From Tribonema minus (Eukaryota > Sar > Xanthophyceae > Tribonematales > Tribonemataceae): DNA of 64,000 bases. The stretch is from the NCBI GenBank assembly GCA_017506865.1, contig JAFCMP010000457.1, forward strand, positions 62,001 to 126,000. Direction: 5' to 3'. The notes below the pieces were generated by a model. It was not told the DNA's origin. It worked only from the letters and a program-made list of their open reading frames with translations, and did no database searches. Positions within the stretch are counted from its first letter, which is position 1. Each line of letters begins with the position of its first letter. Both the position numbers and the translations under genes were made by a program. Positions 8,999 to 20,000 of the stretch are shown one piece after another.

Positions 8999-10663
8999 GT
9001 GCGCCATGTACTCAAGAATTCCATACCACTGGAGCATGCCATTACAAAAGTAATTTGTAGTGTTCCGCATAGGCCCCCGCTTGTGCAGGCCAAAGGCTAC
9101 CACGCATTGCTGATGAGTTGTGGTGCCTGTCATCAGCATGAAGCACTCCACTACCCTTCACATCAGGAATCGACCCCAATTTTATTTCTATACTGTACTG
9201 TCATGTGCTTAATGAGTCCGACCGGGCCACAACTGGGAGTTTGCCGGACATCAATCTTCATGAACGCAGGTGTTTGTTCTGGCACTTAGGCCTGGTGGCA
9301 CATTGTTCGTGTCAACCTTTTTGTAGCCTGGTCCTATTGTGTGCTCGCACGGTCAAGTACACGAACGTAACTTCACAGCAGGCAAGCAGATCACGAGTGC
9401 CATTGCATGAGTATTGTAATATTTTGGTACAGTCTGTTTGCAGCTGCATAATGATGGCCGCTTCCGCCTGCCTTCCATTTGCTGGGTCCAAAACTGATTT
9501 CACCTTTAAAATTGAGCTTTCTTATTGATGGGTTCAAGGTGACAAACGCCACAATGACAGGTCTCGAGGATGTCATTGAACACCCCTTCGGGGTGCTCCT
9601 GAGGCACTGTCCAACTAGGCCACAGGCTGGCGCTTTTTGTGCGTGATCTCAATTCAGTGCCCAAGTGCTTATTTCGATGATGCTTAATCTTTGCCCGGTT
9701 GGCCTGGTTTAGCACGTGATAGCATTGGCGCGCACGTGCTGTGTTAAGGGGGACAAAGTGTTCAGCCCGGAGACAGTACTTGCGTACCAAGTAGTACAGT
9801 AGTACGCCTCAAGTATTTCAGTCTGCTTGAGAAAGATGAATATCAGATCTACCTGCCCTACTGCCCCCTGGGCCAGTGCTTTTTCCCCCAAAGATCCGCT
9901 GTTATCCCACAGAGTGTAGACTACGACGCAGTCAAGAATGCCACAACGCGTTACGACAGATTCACGTGTCTCGCTGTGGAAAGCACAGCCCTATCCTTGT
10001 AAACGGTAAAATCTTGAAAGCCTCTGCTGCCAGCCTGCAGTAGCTATGCTCGCCTCCAAGTGTCTGATGAATCCGAGGGGACAGTTTTACTGCTAATCAT
10101 CAAGCAGCATTTGTCACAACAGCACATTGTGTGCAATGTGAGTGCTGGTTGAAAGAGCGTTGACGTGCTGTGAAGGCTGAACGTATCAACCTTTTCCACC
10201 CGTGGCAGCAGCAGCTTCATGCCCACTGCCCCTTGGCTGTGTGCAAGTCACCATTGGCAATGGGGCCTGCGCTGCATGCAGCATCTTTCGTTAGCTTCAA
10301 GGGATTTTCTACTTGATGTGCCATTGACAACTTTGCGCAGCTTGTAGCAGGAAGTATGCCCTCATAAGGAGCAGCTGTTCTGTAGAGCGCTCGCCCTTTG
10401 ATGCCTGCACTGCGATGAGGTTGTGCAATCTGTTGACTGCACAGCAGCCACTGGCACTTTGAAATTGCAGGCAGTCTTCATAGCAGTACTCGATAGCACC
10501 ACAGGTTTGCGATGCTAAGGTTTCTTCATTGGTGGCACTTCAGCACATCATATATGTCGTCTGCATGCTTTTAAGTGTCATGATTGTTCTCAAATGCCAG
10601 CGTGTGCTTTGTGCCATCATCTTCTTATATGGGATTTCTGGTCGGTCGCTGTCTGTGCAGTTC
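8999..10663. other. Intron sequence duplicated in unit B
   Basis: No exon is supported. Positions 9065-10530 match 14590-16555 in order, interrupted in unit B by a hAT-like insertion. Shared landmarks are GCAGGCCAAAGGCTACCA, GAATCGACCCC, GTGTCTCGCTGTGGAAAGC and CAGCCTGCAGTAGCTATGC. Unit A therefore shows the empty site for that insertion near 9395-9410. Confidence 0.65.
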
Positions 10664-10830
10664 TATCTATGGGGGGCTGCCTATATGCCGGGCCGCTGTC
10701 AAGCATTGCAGTGTACAATTCGTCATTTACAAGTGCCAGATCAGGGTAGTGGCCACTGAGGGGACCCTGACTTGTCAAGGAGGCATATTCATCTGCAATA
10801 TCTGCATATATCTGCATACCTGCTGTATCT
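10664..10830 (+). pseudogene. Broken beta-helix exon d, unit A
   Basis: This is homologous to the intact exon at 16695-16851 (GGGGGGCTGCCTA, GCCGGGCC, TCAAGCATTGCAGTG). Relative to that copy about 10 bases are missing near 10743-10748, and the frame runs into TAG after SFTSARSG. The exon cannot be read through, so unit A cannot supply a full beta-helix cassette. Confidence 0.6.
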
Positions 10831-10951
10831 GAACTTCTCTAGTTGGGCAGTGCAGGAGCAATGCTGTGTCACAAGTGTAGGGTATTTATGCTGCTCGAGC
10901 GACCCTAATTACACTCATGCGTGTTGGCCAACTCATGCGCTGACGACGCAG

Positions 10952-11015
10952 GTTCAAAAGATCTCTACAATGCCAACACATCCTGCTCGCTTACAATCAA
11001 TGCAGTCTGGAACAT
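10952..11015 (+). CDS. Small exon a, unit B
   Basis: A 64-bp stretch between GACGCAG and AACAT|GTAAGT. With phase 0 entry it leaves in phase 1, which suits exon b. The reading itself has no recognisable motif; the phase-1 frame (SKDLYNANTSC) looks more like the family but would not join in frame. The call rests on the splice sites and on conservation in both units. Confidence 0.4.
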
Positions 11016-14000
11016 GTAAGTATCTCAATCAAGTACAACGTAGCAGCTGTCACCCTGACCGAAACGCAGCTTGTTACATGGAGTGCCTTGTAAGCATTGC
11101 TCTTGGCAGTCTGCTTCATTTCTGAGTTGGTCATATTCAGACATGAACACGACAGTGGCTCGCCCAAAAGGCATATCATAACGTGATCGGCTACTCAACC
11201 TTTCATGCTGTCATGGCGGAGTACTGTGGAACATATCCGAATGTGCACCCAGTGCAACGCATTTCGTACCTGTACGACAATTGTCCCAAGACACTACACT
11301 GCTGATGCTGTTCAAGTGGTGTGGTGTCTAGGCGTACAGGCTCAAAGTAAATCCTGCAAACACGCTTCCGCGCACATCTCGCTGAGCGCTGCCATGTGCA
11401 ACAGACAAAGCTGAAAGCGTCCCCATGAGCCAAAACGCTCAAGGTGCACTGGTAAGACACATGGCGCACACAGGAGCTGCTGCTGTCTGTGTCTCACAAC
11501 CATCAGCACAAAACGTGCTGTAAACAGCCTGATCGCTGCTGGAAGACACTGTTAGACTTGTGCGTACGCCGCTGCGCACGTTCGCTGCTGATGTGTCCAG
11601 CAGCTGCGCACCAGCGCCACGCCCGCACTTGCTGGTGCGCCGTCCGAGCACCGCCTTATGATGTGCCTGCTGGTCGCGAAGGCGCTGCTGCTCATCAAGC
11701 GTATGCGCCACCCAGTACTTGATGCAGTATCATTTTGTCTGTTTGCTGCGCAGGATCCTTGGGAGGCATCCTGTACGCAGCTGATGATGCACAAGTCACC
11801 TTGACAGGTGTCACACTTGCCAATTCCAGCGCCCGCTCAGAGGGGGCTCTCGCTGTGGACGGCATGTTGCGTTGCTCGAATTCAACCTTTACTGGCACTT
11901 CAGGTGAAGAAAAATCTAGAAGTACAATTATTGTCTTGATGCTGCACGAAAACAAATTTGTGTGCGCGAATACACCGTATCTAAATACGCCGCATCTAAG
12001 GTACGTATTTGATGTGGTCGATGTATTTGGGCGGATTTTGGCAATGTGGCACATGCAACTGGCAGCAGCAATGCTGCTCAGCAGCAACAGCAGCACGTCA
12101 ACACCAGCAGAGCAGCAGCAACAGCAGGCAGCAGCACAAGAGCACGCCTCTGACGTCAAGCACAAAAACGGCACGCACTTGTTGCCTCCTCTAGGAGGCG
12201 CTCAGGTCAGGGTTTCAGATAGGGTTGAGAGCAGCCATGTGGAGGGGCGTTGCACGGTGCTCACACAGATTTGTATTTAAATACGTATATACGCCCCAGT
12301 ACTTAGGTATGGATACGGAGTTGTGCAACCCTCCTTGTCCTCATTAGCATCAGATCTGAAATGCCTATGTGGTGCCTGCATGGAAGTGGCACACAGGCCA
12401 TGTTATAGGTAGCGCAGAGGCGCAGTGGCCAAGTGTTCGTGGAGGTGCATCAGGTCGCAATGTCTTGTCGATGCTGATGTCAAGTCTTTGCGTGAGCTCT
12501 CTCGCAGGAGTGTCCGTCCACATCATAAACGTGCACACGCACCTGTATTTTCCCTGCCTGGATTACACATAATCAGCATGGTCCGCGTAAGTGGCAAGTA
12601 TCAAGAAAGAGACAAAAGCATCATTAGAGTTGCCGCGAGGCCGCTTTTGTAAGTGCAGAACTCGGGTGAATGTGTGCACACAGTAGATGCTGTGGGTGCT
12701 CCTTGCCAATCAACTGAATGAGTGAACCGCAAAGGCGTGTAATCAGTCTGATTTTTTTTTGCCTGTTTCATTTGGGGAGGCTTGCAGTGCATATGCCAAG
12801 CTTCTGAGATATATGTTGTGCTTGGCGGCAGCACTGTACATAACGGGTGTGTACTTGTGCTGACTTGGTGCTGCTGCAGCCTACGATTCTGGTGGCAGCA
12901 TATATGGGGGATCGAATTCGGCACTTGCGCTTGACAACGTCACCATTAACAACTCCACAGCTGTCGTCAACGGCGGGGCAATCAGTGCACAGGGCACCTT
13001 GATCATGAAGGCGTCTGTGTGCAGCGACGTATCAGGTGCGCCATGTACGTATGGACTTGTATTTATAAAGGCCCAAGGGAGGCCGGGTTGCCTATGCAAT
13101 CGAAAAGCTTGCGTCAACGCAGCAGCCTAGTCTGCGCTGTGCCCTAGGAGTTTGGATATCGGCGCCGCAACACAGCCCAGCATTCGCGCTCCACGTGTGT
13201 ATGCCATGACGCGCTCCGCCAACTCCCGCGCCAGCGATATGCTCAGCTCAATGTGAGTCTGACGCTATGTACTTGAGAGGTCCATACTACTGGACATGCC
13301 GTTGGCCTCAGTCTACCAAAATACTGTACGCGATGGCGATCAAGCGCCCCCCGTCTAGCACTTTGGGGCTAAATGCGTCATGTAATGCTTCATAGGGGAG
13401 CGCTTCTTATATCACATACCCCCCAGCTTAGCGTCTCTAGCGTCTCTGGCACGACGAGATGCGTCTCATGCGCTGGGTAATGGGCATTGAGCCGGTGTCC
13501 GAACACGCAACGCACCAACGCTCTCATGCCAGACGACGATGCCTGTATTCGGATTGTAGCAAATGACCTGCTAGAACCGATCGGTCTGTGCACGCTGTCA
13601 CCCATGGAGAGCTTGGAATGTTCTGCGGTTTTGCATAAGTTTTACCGCCATGCTGAATGCCTGCAGCAGATGGACAGCAGTGACATACATGCAGTGCGAG
13701 AATGCAGCGCATATTGTGAGCAATAGCAGTACCACTGCCATGATGCCTCTCGCTACATGCCTCTCTGACACACCACACCACCACGGTTCCGTGAACCTCA
13801 ACGGTTCAATAACTTGAAGTAGAAATTCGACACAGGACTGTGGTGTACCAAGGTGCCTGAATATTAGGTACACAATGGAAAGCAGCTTATGATCGCATTG
13901 AAGATGGTCTACGGGCGTCTTACTTGGTGTGAGTAACGCATGATGGGCACTGTGTGCATGTTTACTCAGGGGCCGGGGGGGGTCTTATGCCATGTACCCC

Positions 14001-17000
14001 CCGTCTTAGCGTTTGTTTGCTGTCTAGTGCCTATAACATGGCCTTTAACCCCTCCCTTAATCACCATCCCCAACCCTAAACCATGTGGGGGGATTGATCG
14101 CCATCGTCTACGGTAGCGTGCATGTACTTGAGTGGTCCATACTACTGAACACGGACTCAGTCTACTCAAGTAACTTGCAGTGCTCCTGGACCAAGGGCTG
14201 CCGACCTGCGTATTGTGACATTTCCTATATGGCATATATGTATTATTATACGTGTATTTAATATATATTGCATACTAGCAAAGTATATTAATTAATCAAA
14301 CCCCGAAGACAACCTTCAAAAAACAGCTTTTTCAGCACTACAGTGTCAATGTTCAAGAGCCCAGGACACCCATCACATTCTGTTAGTGCAAGCAAACCTG
14401 GCAATAAGTACCATTGCCACTTTGATGCCAAATTAAACACTCAGCATCCATGTATGCACCCACGCATCCAGTGCATGCGCTATGAGCTCCACATGTCAAT
14501 GTCATGCTAGGCTTGTGCTGCACATAGAGCACAAACAGTGGTGCTGCATGTGTCATACGCAGATGGCAACCCTAAGTGTTACACATAGGCCCCCCCTTGT
14601 GCAGGCCAAAGGCTACCATGCCTGTCATTGCTGATGAGTTGTGGTGCCTTTCATCAGCATGAAACACTCCACTTACCCCCTTCACATCAAGAATCGACCC
14701 CTATTTTACTCCCATACTGTACCGCCATGTGCTGAATGAGTCCGGCCGGGCCACAAATAGGAGTGTGCCGGACATCAGTCTTCATGAACGCAGGTGTTTT
14801 TTTTCCTAGCAATTTGGGCCTGGTGGCAAATGTTTCGTGTCAAGCTTTTTGTTGGCTGGTCCTATCGTGTGCTCGTACGGTCAAGTACACGAACGTACCT
14901 TGATAGCAGGCAAGCAGATCGCGAGTGCCAGTTTATGTAGAATCGTCAGCCGATGCCTCTTGTCGGCTTTTTTGGCAATGGGGTCCCGGTCGGCTCGGCC
15001 ACACCGGCTAGCCGATGCTTTGTAAATGAGTCGGCTTTCCACCGGCTTTTGGTCGGCTTAGGAGATTGGACCGGCTTTTAACGGTGTCGGCAGTTTTTTA
15101 TGGTTGAACATTTCACTCTTCTGGCTCCTTACGAGCCTCCGTTTCCACTGCTCTGGCACTCATCTGACACTGTAAGGCTGATGCAGTACCAACGCTGCTC
15201 AGGCAGCCACCCTCAGGGCATACGTATAAGAGCGCGCAGGCACCCACCACGGACGGTCTCACGCTCGGTTCAGTTCAGAGTTGAAAATGGTCGCGGCTTC
15301 GCTTTTCATGGCTTGTATTTAACGCCTTTGCGGCAGTACGTGTGATGAATGCTTTCCGCACTCCCATGATCAGCAGACTGCATCAACAGCATCGGCTCTG
15401 CGCATCTCTGGTGTGTTTGTTGCATGAGTCAGAAGCTGGTGATTCGTGTCAGGCAGCATCGTAGAGGCTGCATGGTCCGTTGCCATCAGTACGGCACCTA
15501 ACCGCCTCCTTGGGTGCCTGAAGTCACTCCAGCAGCTCCTGCTTGCTCTTTGGCTGCATTACTCGTTTTGCAAAAAAGCCGACAAAAAGCCGGGGTATCG
15601 ATCAGCTCGGCTAACCGGCTACACCGGCTAGCCGAAGCCGACCGGCTTAGCCGGTGGTCGGCTGACAACTCTAATTTCATGAGTGTTGTAAGGCACCGTC
15701 GGTTTGCAGCTGCATAATGACGGCCTTGCCTCCGCCTGCCTTCCATTTGCTGGGTTAAAAACTAATTTCACCTTAAAGTACCGTAGAACTTTCTTGTCGA
15801 TGGGGTCAGGGTGGCAAACGCCACAATTACAGGTCTCGAGGATGTCATTGGACGCTCCTTTAGGGTGCTCCTGAGGCACTGTCCAACTAGGCCACAGGCT
15901 GGCGCGTTTTGTGCGTGATCTCAATTCAGTGTCCAAGTGCTTATTTCAATGATGCTTAATCTTTGCCCGCCGGCGGTTGGCCTGGTTTAGCACATGATGG
16001 CATTGGTGCGTACGTGCTGTGTTAAGGGGGACAAAAAGGTGTTCAGCCCGGAGACAGTACTTGCGTACAAAGTAGTGCATGCCTCAAGTATTTCAGTCTG
16101 CTCAATAAAGATGCATATCAGATCTACCTGCGCTACTGCCCCCTGGGCCAGTGCTTTGTTCCTCAAAGACCCTCTGTTATCCCACAGAGTGTAGACTACG
16201 ACGCAGTCAAGAATGCCATGACGCGTTACGACAGATTCATGTGTCTCGCTGTGGAAAGCACAGCCCTATCCTAGTAAACGGTAAAATCTTGAAAGCCTCT
16301 GCTGCCAGCCTGCAGTAGCTATGCTCGCCTCCAAGTGTCTAGTAAATCCGAGGGGACAGTTTTAATGCTAATCATTAAGCAGCATTTGTCGTGACAGCAC
16401 GTTGTGTGCAATGCGAGCGCTGCTTTAAAGAGTGTTGACGTGCTGTGAAGGCTGAAAGTATCAACCTTTCTCACCCGTGGCAGCAGCAGCTGCCCCTGGC
16501 AATTTTCACAACACTTGTTGCACCGCAGATTTGCCTTGCTGACGTTTCCTCTTGATGGCACTTCAGCATATCGTACATATTTGCGGTCTACATGCTTTTA
16601 AGCGTCATGAATGTTCTCAAATGCACGCATGCTGTGCACTGTGCCGTCGTCTTCTCATCATACCGGGTAACCTGGTCCATCGCTGCCCGTGCAGCTCAAT
16701 CCAAGGGGGGCTGCCTACATGCCGGGCCCCTTTCAAGCATCGCAGTGAACATCTCGTCATTCACAAGTGCCACATCAGGTGTCGGCGCAGCAGTGGCTGC
16801 TGAGGGGAACCTAACCTGTCATCGATGTATATTTTGTTGGCAATTTTGCAGGTGAGTGTTAGAGCTCTGCTGGAGAACTCATGTTTTTCGCATAACATTA
16901 ATAATGCCTTGTCTCTGATCTTTGTGAGGCAGGTCTGGCAAGGTTTATGTCTGAAGCAGGTGCTGAGGTCATGAAGTACCGGATTGTAGCGCCGGTAGCG

Positions 17001-20000
17001 CTTGAAGCGCAGTGCAGACCATGCTGCTCAGGAGCAAACTTCACAGTTGCAGAAGACATCCGGCCCCCCTTAGGGCCTCAATCAATACAAGTCCGCAAGT
17101 TCTGGACTAGCGCATTACTGGCTGTGTCTGAGATGCAGGATTTCCTCTTCAGAATCTGCAGTCAGCACCCTATCTCTTCAGCGACCAGCACCAGACTACG
17201 CCATCCTGTAGTGTATGCCATTGGTGATTGTTAGGATGATACTTTGAAGTATGGACAAGATTATTTAATCATCGTCATCTTACCTGGCATCCTGCCTCAT
17301 TGCGCAGGCGACACTGGCGCGCACTAGCAACAACCACCGCCACTCAACATTGCACCACGACAATTACAGAGTCCAAGTTTTTCCTGAATAGGGCTCAACG
17401 TGCTGGCGGAGCAGTGCACATAGGCACCAACGTTCTCGCCAGCATTTCAGCCAGCAACTTCACTGGGAACTCAGCGGCAGCAGCCGGCGCTTTATTTGTG
17501 GGCTCAGGTTCAGCCGAAGATGTGTTGATAAGCGCCTCTACTTTTCACGACAACACGGCTACCGGCGGGGCAGGCGGGGCAGTGCTGCAGGAGGGGGAGG
17601 TGCTGAGCGTGGTGGTGGCAACGGGGCTCGACGATGTGGAGTTCAGCGGCAACTCCGCACAGTGCTGCTTTGCCAGGAACTACACAGTGACCTTGGAAGC
17701 GTCATGCGTTGATGTTTCTGCAGGCTACTCGACAGACTGGTGAGCAGCTATCGTCCCCCTTTCCAACCAAGCACAAGCACAGCACAACTGTACCACTTGT
17801 TGTCAAACGTACGTTGAACGCTGCAGGTCAAAGCTAAGTAGCACTCACTTTGTGTGTCCCTGTGGTACATTAAAATTGAATCGTGAGGTGGTTTTGTGTA
17901 GCTTCGTTGTGTAAAAGTAACGCCTTGCCTGTTGTATCAACGATGCTTATATCTTGCATAATCTTCAAAGTATGATGTTTTGTGTTGTCTCAGATGTGCA
18001 GACATAAATTGTGAAGAATGTTAAAAGCTGAAATCAGTAGAGTTGTCAGCCGACCACCGGCTAAGCCGGTCGGCTTCGGCTAGCCGGTGTAGCCGGTTAG
18101 CCGGGCTGATCGATACCCCGGCTTTTTGTCGGCTATTTTTGAAAAATGCGTAATGCAGCCAAAGAGCAAGCATGAGCTGCTGGAGTGACTTCAGGCACCC
18201 AAGGAGGCGGTTAGGTGCCTTACAGATGGCAACGGACCATGCAGCCTCTACGATGCTGCCTATACGCGAATCACCAGTGTCGACTCACGCAACAAAACAC
18301 ACCAGAGATTCGCAGAGCTGATGCTGTTGATGCAGTCTGCTGTGCATGGCAGTACGGAAAGCATTCGTCACACGTACTGCCGCGAAGGCGGAAAGTACAG
18401 GCAACGCAAGACTATACCAACTTCAATTCTGAATTGAACCGAGGTGGGGGGGGGGGCGCGTGGGGGTGCCTGCCGCATGCGCGCTCGTATACGTATGCTC
18501 TGGGGTAGCTGCCTGAGCAGCGTCGGTACTGCATCAGCCTTACAGTGTCAGATGAGTGCCAGAGTAGTGGAAACTGAGGCTCGTAGGGAGCCGAGGAGAG
18601 TGAAATGATCAACCAAAAACAACGCTGCCGACACGTTAAAAGCCGGTCCAATCTCCTAAGCCGACCAAAAGCCGGTGGAAAGCCGACCCATATAACAAGC
18701 ATCGGCTAGCCGGTGAAGCCGAGCCGACTAGGACCCCGTTGACAAAAAAGCCGACAAGAGGCATCGGCTGACAACTCTAGAAATCAGCATGCGCAACAGG
18801 CCATGAATGCAGCTTGACAAACGTTTTCAGACAAGTGAGTTAACATGCTCACGCAGACCCTAGCATGTGAGAGCAAGCCTTTTACAGACATGAATTTTGC
18901 TGCTGGAGCATACCAGTCTTGCCTTCAGCCGCCTCATGTATGTTACTCCTGCTTGAGCAAGTCACTGGCAGGGCATGGGCCACGATTACCAGGAGCATGG
19001 ATCAAACAAATCAGTCTACAGACCATCGTTGATGTGTGCGCTGTAGCATCCTGCATAAAGGGCAGTGCAGTTTCTGCGCTACATGAGAAGCGAGCTGTTG
19101 TAATGCAAGCAAACGCAGAGTTACCGTAGATCACGGGGTATAAACCCCCGTCTAGTCGCGCTGCGAGGCCCATGTTGGGACAATGGGGGGACTTATTCAA
19201 GGGGGGGGGCATATACAACATTCCCTCCACCTTGCATGCGCGTGAATGGGCTACGTTGTATACTTCAAGTATATCACATGATGAACCTGCAGCACTTCTG
19301 CAAGCAGCAGGCCGCAAATGGATGTTACGCAGCTCCTGTCCAAGCATGCCTGGTCCAAACACCTCCTTTCCACTGTAACTTCACGGCTGCAGGAGTTTTC
19401 GCAGCAGCGCAGCTTGCACCACCTGTGTACGTGTACGCGGCAGCGCACTTGTGTCCCTTGCGCTGAATTACCGAAACGACTTGAGATTTACGCAGCTGCC
19501 CTTTCCCTTCGTCCACAACCCGGTCTTATATAACACGTGGCTACTCCGGTCTTAACAGTGCACACCTGGTCTTGCATGCGTGCCCACACCTCACAGAAAG
19601 CACGGGGGGCTTTTACAACGGCATAAGGTGGGGGGGCCTTATACAATAGGGGGGTTTTGGACCCCATGACCTTTGCGCACCTGCACCTGACCAAGATCTA
19701 CCGTGTTTGCCACCACTGCTCCAGGTCGTGCTGCGGCAGCGGCTTCTACGTTGGCACCTCGGGGGAAGATCTGCCCCGTCCCACTTGCAAACAATGCGAT
19801 GCGACGTCCATGGACTGCAGCAGCGCTGTTGGTGTCACAGTGGCCACCCTGCAGCTGCGCAAGGGGTACTGGCGAGAGAGCCTGAGCACTGATGCCGTGC
19901 GTGCCTGCTGGAACCCAGATGCCTGCACTGGGGGCGCGCCGGCCAGTGAGGATGAGCTGGATGAGTACTGCGCACAGGGCTACAGCGGGCCATGTGAGTA

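Noticed and set aside
10664..10830. Exon d of unit A as a functional exon
   Set aside because: It has an in-frame TAG and a deletion relative to the intact copy at 16695.
14938..15673. CGGCT-rich block, considered as an origin or iteron array
   Set aside because: A second inverted copy with an 8-bp target duplication and an empty site in unit A show that it is a transposable element.
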